A DNA stretch of 64,000 bases from Rheinheimera riviphila (GTDB lineage: Bacteria; Pseudomonadota; Gammaproteobacteria; Enterobacterales; Alteromonadaceae): assembly GCF_004005945.1 (NCBI RefSeq), contig NZ_SACS01000019.1, positions 29,496 through 93,495 on the forward strand, read 5' to 3'. Within the stretch, counting starts at the first letter, position 1; the number at the start of each line of letters is the position of its first letter. A program made the translations under genes and the position numbers. Shown here in pieces: positions 52,229-60,484 of the stretch. The notes under the pieces are model-generated. The model did not search any database, was not told the origin of the DNA, and was given only the letters and a program-made list of their open reading frames with translations.

Positions 52229-53856
52229 CGGTTGGATGCTCCTGCGGTTTCGGCTAAATTTGCCGTTGCAGCACCGCCAATTGCGCTTTGGCTGCCGCTT
52301 GCAAGGCGTCGTTGTAATACTCTGGCCGTTTGCAGGCAGCACAGTCCGGTGACTAAAAATACCAGATCAATACCGGCAAACACCCAATCGGCGTGCCACA
52401 GGCTATAACCGAGATGACGGTCGCTGCTGAAAAAATTCAACAGTGGCAAGCACAGATACACCGCCGCCAATAACCGCAGCCCATCACGCCACAGCAGTTT
52501 GGGGTTTCGCAGCAGACTAAATAGCAACATCAACAACCAGCCAGCAAAAAAGCCATGGATTTCCCATTCCGGCCGGTTTGGCCATTGCAGCGGTAACAAC
52601 CGGTTCGCCCAAAAAAAGCAGGCCACCGCCAGCGGTAAACCAAGCACAGTGCCGCCGTTTAAACAGTGCACCAATTTATGACCAATATGCGCCGCACCCG
52701 GCTGGCTGGCACGGCGCGCCGACCATAAAATCAGCCCGCTACCAATCATCGCAGTCCCGGCCAAACCGGATAAAAAGTACAACCAACGCAGCAGTGGATC
52801 GGCAAACCGGCCCGAGTGCAGGTTGATCAGCAGATGCCGGATCTGCTCAGGGTAAGGCGCGGCGGTCGCGGCGTTCAGTAATAACCCGCTACTGCCAGCA
52901 TAACGCAGCTCGCGGCCACCGGATCCCAGGCTATTGGTGGATGCTTCGCGCAGTTCAATCACCGCGGCCGCATCACCCGGCTGATGCACGGTGATCAGGC
53001 TAATATCCGCGCCCTGCAACTCGGTTTGGGCCTGCCGAAAAATCTGCTCCAGCGGCACCAATGCAACAGGCTGGCCGCTGGCGACGACGGGAGGCGCGTC
53101 ACCTTGCAGCTGCGCAAAAAATTGCTGGCTGCTCGGAAAGTTGGCCGACACCGCCAGCGCCATATACATAAACATCAAGGTAATCAAACCGGTATAGGTA
53201 ATCATCAGATGGAACGGCACCGCCAGCACCGAGGTCAGGGTATGGCCGTCCAGCCAGCTTTTATGGCCTTTGCGCCACTGCAGCGTGAAGAAATCTTTGA
53301 AGATTTTTTTGTGGATCACAATGCCGGTGAAGAGTGCCAGCAGCATCAGCATGCTGCAGACACCAACAATCCAGCGCGCCCACACCACCGGCAGATGGTA
53401 CAAATCAAAATGAAAACGATAGAAAAACTGCCCGCCACGCGTCTCGCGCGCCGTTGCGGCAGTGCCATCGCCAGCTAAACTTGCCCGCTCAAACCGCCGA
53501 TTGGCTGGACGCTTTTCAGTTGGCCGTTTTTCAGGTTGCGTTACCGAAGTTGCAGATGCGGTTTCAGCCACCGGCGCCGGCCGCCAGAACAAATCGGTGG
53601 TGAAACCACGATCGCCTGGCAGCACAATGGTCCAGCGATCGGATCCCGCCGCATGTTGCTGTAAATACTGCTGCGCCTGCGCGACTGCCTGCTCTGGTGA
53701 GGCGGCGGCGGGCAGTTCAGGCTGCATCCAGCGGCTGATCTCATGCTGAAAATAAGCCAGGGTGCCGGTCAGGAAAACTGCAAACAACACCCAACCAACC
53801 ACCAACCCGGCCCAGGTGTGCAGCCAGTTCATACTGTCTCTGAATCTGGCTTTCAC
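52225..53856 (-). CDS. PepSY-domain membrane protein of the siderophore locus
   Basis: A 543-residue inner-membrane PepSY_TM protein, probably a ferrisiderophore reductase-like component. The start is GTG at 53856 with AGGAG 7 bases upstream; an in-frame ATG at 53892 lies inside the ERIC element. The first helix segment MNWLHTWAGLVVGWVLFAVFLTGTLAYFQHEI has conserved His residues. Later segments include RFHFDLYHLP, ARWIVGVCSMLMLLALFTGIVIHKKIFKDFF and WLDGHTLTSVLAVPFHLMITYTGL, typical of proteins that may bind heme. It follows the TonB receptor, from which it is separated by an ERIC element. Confidence 0.82.
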   Translation of the reverse strand: MKARFRDSMNWLHTWAGLVVGWVLFAVFLTGTLAYFQHEISRWMQPELPAAASPEQAVAQAQQYLQQHAAGSDRWTIVLPGDRGFTTDLFWRPAPVAETASATSVTQPEKRPTEKRPANRRFERASLAGDGTAATARETRGGQFFYRFHFDLYHLPVVWARWIVGVCSMLMLLALFTGIVIHKKIFKDFFTLQWRKGHKSWLDGHTLTSVLAVPFHLMITYTGLITLMFMYMALAVSANFPSSQQFFAQLQGDAPPVVASGQPVALVPLEQIFRQAQTELQGADISLITVHQPGDAAAVIELREASTNSLGSGGRELRYAGSSGLLLNAATAAPYPEQIRHLLINLHSGRFADPLLRWLYFLSGLAGTAMIGSGLILWSARRASQPGAAHIGHKLVHCLNGGTVLGLPLAVACFFWANRLLPLQWPNRPEWEIHGFFAGWLLMLLFSLLRNPKLLWRDGLRLLAAVYLCLPLLNFFSSDRHLGYSLWHADWVFAGIDLVFLVTGLCCLQTARVLQRRLASGSQSAIGGAATANLAETAGASNR

Positions 53857-53877
53857 CTTGACTCTCCTGTCTTTTTT

Positions 53878-54003
53878 TATACCCAAAAGCATTGGAGGTG
53901 CAGGTAGGCGGCAACTGAACCCATTCCCAGGAGCATAGTTGTCCTATGTGACTGGGGTGGGTGAAGGCGGCCAACACCCCTGCACCTTCAAGGATGAAGG
54001 GTA
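53878..54003. repeat. ERIC (intergenic repeat unit) element
   Basis: A 126-bp element matching the ERIC layout. Ends are TATACCC...GGAGGTGCAGGTAGGCGGC and CACCCCTGCACC...GAAGGGTA, with an inner dyad CCCAGGAGCATAG / CTATGTGACTGGG followed by GGTGAAGGCGGCC. It begins two bases after the TonB receptor stop and ends before the PepSY ribosome site, so it lies in the middle of a transcription unit where it could affect mRNA processing. Confidence 0.85.
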
Positions 54004-54004
54004 A

Positions 54005-56227
54005 TCAATATTGCCATTTCACGCTCAGTGTCACTTGACGTGGTTTCCCGTAGTTGGCGTAGTCGATATTGGCCCAATACAGCTCATCAAACAGATTGGT
54101 GACACTGACCGTGCTGCTGAGGTTTTCGGCGAAATGCCAGCTGGCGTAAAGGTTCGCCAGTACGTAGGCTTTTTGGGTATAAGTAGCGCCAGCTTTTTCC
54201 AGCGGATGGACAATGCCATAACCAATGGTTTCGCTTTGCCAGTTAAAACCACCACCCAGCGTCAGGCCAGCCAGGGCGCCACTAAGATCATAGTGGCTGG
54301 ATAACTGCGCCGAATGCTCCGGCAAGTTGGTCCAGATCTTGTCGTTAGTGTGACGTTTGGTATCGACATAACTGTACCCGGCGTTGACCAGCCAGCCGTC
54401 TGTCAGTTGACCGCTGGCGCTGATTTCAAAACCCTGACTTTCAGTGCCATCAATACCTTTGTAAGCCGAGCTGCCGTCCGGTAACGAGTTTTCCGGCTGG
54501 GTCAGATCACGTACGGCGTAATTGTCCTGGGCGGTTTTGAAAATGGCCGCGTTCAGCGCCAGCGCGCCATCCAGCAGACTGCTTTTCAGACCCAGTTCCA
54601 AGTTGTTGCCAAGCACCGGCGCCAACAGATTATTGTCTTTGTCCTTGTAGTTTTGCGGGGTAAAAATATCGGTGTAACTCAGATACAACGCATGCTGCTC
54701 GGTCAGATCCCACACCAGACCGACATAAGGCGTGACTTCATCGTTAACTTTATAAGCGCCGGTGGTGGTGGTGTATTTGCCGGTGGTGTTGAAATTAGCG
54801 GTGGCGGTTTCCCAGTTACTGAAACGCGCGCCGCCGACCAGCGACCAGTCCTGACTCAGCCGGAAGCGATTGGCCAGATAAATGCCCTGCTGATCGGTGC
54901 TGGCAATGCGGTAAGCGCCGGTTTGGTTATACACCGGCATCGGCGCTTTGCCATCATAATTCCAGGCATCCGGTACGGTGTACGACCAACCGGCGACTGA
55001 ACTGAATAGATCGGTGGTGGACTCCAGCTTTGACACACTGGCACCGGCGATGACGTCATGCTCCAGACCAAAGGCCTGATAACTGCCGGTTAAGTACAGA
55101 TCGAAGCTGCTGCGGGTATCTTCACCAGCACCGACACCGGCCAGCAGTTTTAAGCCTTTGCCGGTGGTTTTATCCGGAAAACCAGTGGCGTAAACCCGTA
55201 AGCTGGACACCTCGCCTTCGGTTTGATTGACCGCAGCTTTGAGCTGCCATGTTGCATTAAATTGATGGGTCACATCGGCAAACAAAGTGCCGGATTTGCG
55301 CTGCCAGTGGGTCCATTGGGGCGCGAAACTGCTGTTGACCGGCAATTTTGCTAAGCTGCCGTCAGCAGCATAAATCGGTACCGTGCCCCAAATGGTGCCT
55401 TCCGGTTGGTTATCCTGATCCTGCAACCCAAATGCAACTGTGGTTTGGTCGGTTAAGTCAGCTTCAATGATCGCAAGGCCAGCCAGTTTCTTTTCATGGT
55501 AGCGATCACGAAAACTGTCGGAGTCCAATGTCGCCACGACCACCCGGCCGCGCACTGCGCCTTCGTTGTCAAACGGACTGGAGACATCCAGCACACCACG
55601 GCGCATTTGCCAGGAGCCGACCGTGGCCGACACCGATGCCGCAAATTCGTTACCCGGTCTTTTCCGAATGAGGTTCACCGTGGCCGAAGGCGAGCCGACC
55701 CCGGAAAACAAACCATTGGCACCGCGGATCACTTCAACCCGTTTATAGAGCGCGGTGTCGTATTCCTGATTGGTACTGCCGCTATATGTTGGAATGCTGT
55801 CGACCTGAAAATCGGTGATCTGAAAACCGCGGGCAAAATACAGCGGCCGCTGCGTATCGTACAAAGTCACATTCACACCAGGCACATGCATCATCACATC
55901 GTTGATATCCAGCATGTTGGTGGCGCTCATCAGTTCAGCCGAGACTTCGCTAATCGATTGCGGAATTTCACGGGCCGTTAGTGGCAGCCGGGTCGGGGTG
56001 CTGGCGGTCATTTTTTTGCCGTTGACGGTGATTTTTTCGATGGTCGTTTCACTGTTTTTACGCTGCGTTGAAGCATCATCCAGCGTTTCTGCCAGCAGCT
56101 GTGGACTTCCTAAAACCAGGCTCATCGCGAGCGCTAACGGTAGTTGGCGGAATTTTGCTGCTGAGTTGGTGTGAGCAAAGGCTGATGCTGATTGGTGGTG
56201 ACACTGACGAATTTGAAAAGTACCCAT
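54005..56227 (-). CDS. TonB-dependent siderophore receptor (FpvA/FhuE-like, TIGR01783)
   Basis: Outer-membrane receptor for a ferric siderophore, 740 residues. After an export signal (LPLALAMSLVLGSPQLLA) there is no STN signalling domain. The plug has ITVNGKKMTASTPTRLPLTAREIPQSISEVSAELM, DINDVMMHVPGVNVTLYD, YFARGFQITDFQVDSIP and KRVEVIRGANGLFSGVGSPSATVNLIRKRP, the classical hydroxamate-type receptor pattern. The barrel ends GKPRQVTLSVKWQY with a terminal aromatic residue. A Fur box lies 44 bases upstream. The PepSY/DUF3649/DUF3325 genes follow on the same strand. Ligand is not determinable. Confidence 0.93.
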   Translation of the reverse strand: MGTFQIRQCHHQSASAFAHTNSAAKFRQLPLALAMSLVLGSPQLLAETLDDASTQRKNSETTIEKITVNGKKMTASTPTRLPLTAREIPQSISEVSAELMSATNMLDINDVMMHVPGVNVTLYDTQRPLYFARGFQITDFQVDSIPTYSGSTNQEYDTALYKRVEVIRGANGLFSGVGSPSATVNLIRKRPGNEFAASVSATVGSWQMRRGVLDVSSPFDNEGAVRGRVVVATLDSDSFRDRYHEKKLAGLAIIEADLTDQTTVAFGLQDQDNQPEGTIWGTVPIYAADGSLAKLPVNSSFAPQWTHWQRKSGTLFADVTHQFNATWQLKAAVNQTEGEVSSLRVYATGFPDKTTGKGLKLLAGVGAGEDTRSSFDLYLTGSYQAFGLEHDVIAGASVSKLESTTDLFSSVAGWSYTVPDAWNYDGKAPMPVYNQTGAYRIASTDQQGIYLANRFRLSQDWSLVGGARFSNWETATANFNTTGKYTTTTGAYKVNDEVTPYVGLVWDLTEQHALYLSYTDIFTPQNYKDKDNNLLAPVLGNNLELGLKSSLLDGALALNAAIFKTAQDNYAVRDLTQPENSLPDGSSAYKGIDGTESQGFEISASGQLTDGWLVNAGYSYVDTKRHTNDKIWTNLPEHSAQLSSHYDLSGALAGLTLGGGFNWQSETIGYGIVHPLEKAGATYTQKAYVLANLYASWHFAENLSSTVSVTNLFDELYWANIDYANYGKPRQVTLSVKWQY

Positions 56228-56270
56228 AACTGAACTGACGACTCCTGAGCCTGGATTTACATTAGATTTA

Positions 56271-56289
56271 AATGATAATGATTCGCATT
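56271..56289 (-). promoter_or_regulatory. Fur box of the siderophore receptor
   Basis: AATGATAATGATTCGCATT closely matches the GATAATGAT-type 19-bp Fur consensus and lies 44 bases upstream of the receptor start. Confidence 0.85.
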
Positions 56290-56420
56290 AATGTTAAATG
56301 AAAAGGTAACTTGATGCAACAGGCTTGTCGTTTTCCGGTAGCGAAGGGGAACGAAAGGAGATGAAAGCAGGCAGAAGGATCGAGCCAGGCAGGTCGTTCA
56401 GCAAGGTAATTAAATTCTTG

Positions 56421-56441
56421 CAAATGAGAATTATTATCATT
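56421..56441 (+). promoter_or_regulatory. Fur box of the sodA-fumC operon
   Basis: CAAATGAGAATTATTATCATT matches the Fur consensus in the divergent direction, 32 bases before the GTG start at 56473. The receptor and the sodA operon are therefore both expected to be induced by iron starvation. Confidence 0.85.
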
Positions 56442-56472
56442 AATGTATTGATACAAGCTACAGGAGGGCGAT

Positions 56473-57006
56473 GTGAATACAATTCCGATCAAGGTTAAAA
56501 CCCCGTTAGTTCCAGCCGATGATGACAACGGATCGGCAATGTCCTCCGACTTTTTTGCAGACGACAGGTCTGCAGTGACAACTTTATTTGGCCACTGGCA
56601 GCAGCTGACCCGTCAGGCCAATCTGGCGTTATTGCAACAACAGCTACCGGCAGCCCGTGTTGGTTATCAGCAGGCTTTGCAGGCGGCCATTCAATTGCAG
56701 GCACAACCCCCGCTGCAAGATCCGCATCTGGCGGCCTTTGTGATCAGTCTGCACAATTTAGCCGATCTGGCGATGCTGGAAGAAAAACCGGCAGAAGCCC
56801 GCTCTTTGCTGGGGCGCGCTTATCGTGAGTTGTGGGAGCTGTGCAGTGCAATTTCTACTGCGATGCGCGCGCCTGCAGTACTACAAATCATTCTGCCGCA
56901 CCTGCAATTGTGCCGCCGTGAGCTGGCGTTGTTTTGTCACCATTTTGGCCCGGATGCGGTCAGTACCAAATTGTTGCAATTGCCATGGCCAGAGGCGTCG
57001 CACTAA
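56473..57006 (+). CDS. Hypothetical helical protein heading the sodA-fumC operon
   Basis: A 177-residue cytosolic protein with a GTG start and a strong AGGAGGG ribosome site. It is alpha-helical, with a tetratricopeptide-like region (LQAQPPLQDPHLAAFVISLHNLADLAMLEEKPAEARSLLGRAYRELWELC). It occupies the place of the small Fur-controlled genes (fagA, orfX) in the Pseudomonas aeruginosa fagA-fumC-orfX-sodA operon, but I cannot show homology by eye. Its stop overlaps the start of a 39-codon ORF (TAATG). Confidence 0.7.
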   Translation: MNTIPIKVKTPLVPADDDNGSAMSSDFFADDRSAVTTLFGHWQQLTRQANLALLQQQLPAARVGYQQALQAAIQLQAQPPLQDPHLAAFVISLHNLADLAMLEEKPAEARSLLGRAYRELWELCSAISTAMRAPAVLQIILPHLQLCRRELALFCHHFGPDAVSTKLLQLPWPEASH

Positions 57007-57125
57007 TGGTGCAGGCGCAAGTGAGTGCTGATTGTTGCCGGCAGTTTTTAAGCATTTTGGAAGATTTTTTAAGTAGCTGTTACAGCAGCGGCGCTGCATT
57101 AACCTTGACCGAACCCGGAGATTGA
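57006..57125 (+). CDS. Possible 39-residue coupled small protein
   Basis: ATG at 57006 shares its A with the upstream TAA stop, and the TGA stop ends 2 bases before the sodA ATG, so the ORF exactly fills the gap. The product has an adjacent Cys pair (ADCCRQFLSILEDFLSSC) and an amphipathic helix. Exact start/stop fit suggests translation, but length and lack of a known family leave it uncertain. Confidence 0.4.
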   Translation: MVQAQVSADCCRQFLSILEDFLSSCYSSGAALTLTEPGD

Positions 57126-57127
57126 CC

Positions 57128-57760
57128 ATGCCATTTTCACTACCCGCCTTGCCCTATGCCTTTGATGCACTGGAACCTTATCTCGACAGCCTGACGATGC
57201 AAATTCACCATGGTCGGCATCATCAGACTTATATCAACAATCTGAATCTGGCGGTGGCTGACAGCCCATATCAGGATTGGCCGGTCGAGCGGTTATTGCT
57301 TGAAATCAATCAACTGCCGGAAAAGTTACAGCCAGCGGTACGTGATCATGGCGGCGGCCATGCCAATCACAGCCTGTTCTGGACTGTGTTATCGCCAACC
57401 GGCGGTGGAGAGCCATCCGGCGCGCTTGCTGCGGCAATCCAGCTATGCTTTGGTAGCCTTGTTGAATTTCAACAGGCCTTTACCAAAGCGGCATTGTCGC
57501 GGTTTGGCAGTGGCTGGGCCTGGCTTTGCGTGACTCCACAAGGGCAATTAGTGGTAGAAAGTTCCGCCAATCAGGATAGCCCGCTGATGCACGGACATAC
57601 GCCGATTTTAGGGCTGGATGTGTGGGAGCATGCGTATTACCTACAGTACCAGAACAAAAGAGCGGACTATATTGCAGCGGTGTATCAAGTATTTAACTGG
57701 CCGGAAGTGAGCCGGCGTTATCAGCAGGCGTTGGCCTGTCTGCCGGCTTCCGAGTCGTAG
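57128..57760 (+). CDS. sodA: Superoxide dismutase, Mn type
   Basis: A 210-residue Fe/Mn superoxide dismutase in the cytosol. Metal ligands appear as MQIHHGRHHQTYINNLN, GGGHANHSLFW and DVWEHAYYLQYQNKRADYI. The Mn-discriminating features are present: Gly in GGHANHS rather than the Fe-type Gln, and Gln in SANQDSPLM. A Mn enzyme under Fur control fits replacement of iron SOD when iron is scarce. GGAG lies 7-10 bases before the ATG. It is followed by fumC. Confidence 0.92.
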   Translation: MPFSLPALPYAFDALEPYLDSLTMQIHHGRHHQTYINNLNLAVADSPYQDWPVERLLLEINQLPEKLQPAVRDHGGGHANHSLFWTVLSPTGGGEPSGALAAAIQLCFGSLVEFQQAFTKAALSRFGSGWAWLCVTPQGQLVVESSANQDSPLMHGHTPILGLDVWEHAYYLQYQNKRADYIAAVYQVFNWPEVSRRYQQALACLPASES

Positions 57761-57856
57761 ACACCGGGTATTGGTAGGCCGACGTCCTGTTGCAGGAAGT
57801 CGCTTGATATGCCATTGCCGATAGTTTTTATCAGTTCACATTTAAAGGAAGCCAAG

Positions 57857-59242
57857 ATGAATTCCCGGATTGAACAAGACTCGATGGGCCCGTTGCAAGT
57901 ACCGGCCGATGCGCTGTATCAGGCGCAAACACAACGTGCGGTACAGAATTTTCAGCTGCATCCGGCCACCATGCCCGCGCCATTTATCCGCGCGTTATTG
58001 TTGATTAAACAAGCGGCCGCCCGTGCCAATCAGCAGCTGGGTTTATTAAGCGCACCCCAGGCCAACGCGATTGCCACAGCTGTCGATCAGCAATTGCAGA
58101 ACCTTGATTTAAAACAATTTCCGGTCAGTCTGTATCAGACCGGCTCTGGCACCAGTTCCAATATGAATGCCAACGAAGTGTTGGCGACGCTGGCCACGCA
58201 TATCCTCAGCCAAAACAGCAACGAGAAAATCCACCCCAACGATCATGTGAATCTTGGCCAAAGCAGCAATGACACCATTCCAACTGCCATCCATGTTAGT
58301 GCCAGCCTGGCAATTGTGCTCGAGTTGCTGCCCGCGCTGACCCAACTCCAACATGCCATTGCCCGGTTAAGTGCTGAGCAGGGTGCTATTTTGAAAACCG
58401 GCCGCACCCATTTGATGGATGCGATGCCGGTACGGTTTAGCCAGGTATTTGGCGGTTGGCTTGCGCAGCTATCGCATGCTGAAAACCATCTTCGCCAGCA
58501 GTTAACGGGTTTACAACAGTTGGCGCAAGGCGGCACCGCTGTGGGAACCGGCGTCAATGCTCATCCACAATTTGCCGCTTTGTGCTGCGCTGAACTCAGT
58601 AAAACCACTGGCCTTAGTTTCACGCCGTCAGACAATTTCTTTTTCAGCTTGAGCAGCCAGGATGTGGCGGTAGCTTGCTCGGGGGCGTTAAAAACTTTGG
58701 CGGTGGCGCTATTGAAAATCGCCAACGATTTGCGCTGGATGAATTCCGGCCCATTGGCTGGCCTTGCCGAAATTGAGCTGCCGGCATTGCAGCCAGGCTC
58801 GTCGATTATGCCGGGCAAAGTTAATCCGGTGATCCCGGAAGCAGTGGCGATGGCCTGCGCCCAGGTGATTGGCCACGATACCGCCATCACCATTGCCGGG
58901 CAGTCCGGTAATTTTGAGCTTAATGTAATGTTGCCGCTGGTGGCGAATAATCTGCTGGATAGCATCAGTTTGCTGGCCGGTAGTTGTTCGTCTTTGGCGA
59001 TGCAGGCCATCACCGGTCTGAAAATTCGCCAGGATACCGCCGCTGCTGCGCTGGCACGCAATCCGATTTTGGTGACTGCGCTGAACCCAATTATCGGCTA
59101 CGAACAGGCGGCGAAAATCGCCAAAATGGCGTACAGCCAGCAACGACCGGTGCTGGATGTGGCACTGGAGCAAACCAGTTTGTCGGAAGCGGAACTGCGG
59201 GTACTGCTGGATCCGGCCAGGCTGGCGGATCCGGGCAGCTAA
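57857..59242 (+). CDS. fumC: Fumarase class II (iron-independent)
   Basis: A 461-residue fumarate hydratase interconverting fumarate and malate without an iron-sulfur cluster, so it is useful in iron starvation or oxidative stress. ATG at 57857 has AAAGGAAG upstream. Key motifs are YQTGSGTSSNMNANEVLA, HPNDHVNLGQSSNDTIPTAIHV, LKTGRTHLMDAMPVRF and the signature GSSIMPGKVNPVIPE. It is located 96 bases after sodA. The same pairing is known in the Fur-regulated fumC-sodA operon of Pseudomonas. Confidence 0.96.
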   Translation: MNSRIEQDSMGPLQVPADALYQAQTQRAVQNFQLHPATMPAPFIRALLLIKQAAARANQQLGLLSAPQANAIATAVDQQLQNLDLKQFPVSLYQTGSGTSSNMNANEVLATLATHILSQNSNEKIHPNDHVNLGQSSNDTIPTAIHVSASLAIVLELLPALTQLQHAIARLSAEQGAILKTGRTHLMDAMPVRFSQVFGGWLAQLSHAENHLRQQLTGLQQLAQGGTAVGTGVNAHPQFAALCCAELSKTTGLSFTPSDNFFFSLSSQDVAVACSGALKTLAVALLKIANDLRWMNSGPLAGLAEIELPALQPGSSIMPGKVNPVIPEAVAMACAQVIGHDTAITIAGQSGNFELNVMLPLVANNLLDSISLLAGSCSSLAMQAITGLKIRQDTAAAALARNPILVTALNPIIGYEQAAKIAKMAYSQQRPVLDVALEQTSLSEAELRVLLDPARLADPGS

Positions 59243-59297
59243 ATATTTGATACAAAGCCGCCCGTTGTGCCAAGCCGTGCGTTGTACTACACCGCAC

Positions 59298-59333
59298 GAT
59301 GCCGATGCCGATGCCGATGCCGATGCCGATGCC
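59298..59333. repeat. Hexanucleotide tandem repeat (GATGCC)6
   Basis: Six perfect GATGCC units followed by one GCTGCC variant, in the gap between convergent fumC and the lysozyme-like gene. Such tracts can vary in number by slippage, but none lies in a coding frame here. Confidence 0.95.
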
Positions 59334-59342
59334 GCTGCCAGC

Positions 59343-60146
59343 TCAAGGATGTAATGGATCAGCCGGCAAATAATGCCCGCTGATCCGAAAATTTGCATCC
59401 GAGGTGCGTCTGCCGGGAATACCATCAGGTTTGACAAAAATCCCCGGATGGGTGTTCAGCCATTCCTGTAAGGCGACCGCTTTGGCATGCTGCGCCGGAT
59501 CGGCAAAAGCGCGTTCATTATAATGCACCTGCCATTGACTGGCTTCTGCTAATGGTTGGTCGGCAAATTCGATTAAATCCAGCTCGGCCATCCGGCGCAA
59601 AATCACCGCACAACCACATTGTTGTGACACTGCAGTATCAGACCAACGGCCGTCGTGGGTATATTTACCGCTGACATAATGATTGCTGAACCCCCACAAA
59701 TAAGGTGAGGGCACATGCGGGTGGTACATCCGATAACCCATGCCATTGTAGGTTTCCAGCGTATACAGCAGTGCTGGCAAGCTCCAGTCTTTTACCTTGT
59801 TTGCCCCTTTTAGACTCAGTGCATCCAACGCACTTTCTTCCCAGGTAAAGGGTGGATTGCCTTTTTTCGGGTGACCGGCCGGTACTTGCACGGTGCGGGC
59901 GGTCAGCGGATCGCCGTTATGCAGATGGCTCTTAAAATTCAGGGATGCTTCCAGCAGATGGATCACCGCAATCACGTACCAAGGGGCGCCGCTGAGCGCA
60001 CTGACGGCCTGGTAGCGCGGTTTGTTGTTCATTATTTTCAGGATGGTCTGTTCAACAAAGGGGGCTTTGGCGGCGTTAATTTGGCATTGATCAAACAATC
60101 TTTGATAGTCCGCCCGAAGTGCGGCTGTGAGCACAATCTTTGGCAT
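59343..60146 (-). CDS. Lysozyme-like peptidoglycan hydrolase (putative)
   Basis: A 267-residue protein with no obvious signal peptide. The pattern APWYVIAVIHLLEASLNFKSHLHNGDPLTARTVQVPAGHP, then WEESALDALSL, LPALLYTLETYNGMGYR and PSPYLWGFSNHYVSGKYTHDGRWSD, is one I recognise from phage- and bacteria-encoded lysozyme-like proteins, with Glu in LLEAS as the likely catalytic acid. The C-terminal EWLNTHPGIFVKPDGIPGRRTSDA resembles a peptidoglycan-binding repeat. It may be a stray prophage-type enzyme; no other phage gene is near. Function is inferred only. Confidence 0.6.
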   Translation of the reverse strand: MPKIVLTAALRADYQRLFDQCQINAAKAPFVEQTILKIMNNKPRYQAVSALSGAPWYVIAVIHLLEASLNFKSHLHNGDPLTARTVQVPAGHPKKGNPPFTWEESALDALSLKGANKVKDWSLPALLYTLETYNGMGYRMYHPHVPSPYLWGFSNHYVSGKYTHDGRWSDTAVSQQCGCAVILRRMAELDLIEFADQPLAEASQWQVHYNERAFADPAQHAKAVALQEWLNTHPGIFVKPDGIPGRRTSDANFRISGHYLPADPLHP

Positions 60147-60344
60147 GGTCGTTTCCTGTTGCTTTGCGCGGAATGAGTTGCAGTATGTGTCGATCGTACC
60201 TCCGTTATCGATCGGTGATGTTGCCAGCTATATCAGTTGCCAGACCTGAGCAAGCATAGTCGTAAATAAAGCCTGAACTGCTGCCGGGGTACAAAAAACA
60301 ACCAGGCAGTTGTCTAATCCGAATCCGCAATTAACACGTATCGT

Positions 60345-60362
60345 GATAAAAATAAGAATGAT
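60345..60362 (+). promoter_or_regulatory. Putative Fur box
   Basis: GATAAA-AATAAG-AATGAT forms three consecutive hexamers of Fur type, 122 bases before the receptor start, followed by the dyad ATTGCT-GAT-AGCAAT. The 60147-60484 gap holds nothing else that I can support. Confidence 0.45.
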
Positions 60363-60484
60363 TGCTGATAGCAATGCGAATTGACTATGATTGCTATTCA
60401 CCGTTAGACTCGCGCGAAAATTGGCGGCCGGTCATTCGCGACCTGAAATTCGCTGTGAAAACAACTTTAGTTAAGGACTTTGAG

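Noticed and set aside
52984..53478. 164-codon plus-strand frame inside the PepSY gene
   Set aside because: Low-complexity His/Gln/Arg composition, opposite a conserved membrane protein.
55496..55981. 161-codon plus-strand frame inside the siderophore receptor
   Set aside because: Antisense to conserved plug-domain sequence and His/Arg-rich in the way typical of shadow frames.
58561..59437. Long minus-strand open frames opposite fumC, one with an Ala-Ser repeat
   Set aside because: They are shadows of fumC and of the GATGCC microsatellite; no ribosome sites, and the plus strand encodes a well-conserved enzyme.
59343..60146. Prophage remnant around the lysozyme-like gene
   Set aside because: Only one phage-like gene is present; neighbours are fumC and an iron receptor with normal spacing.
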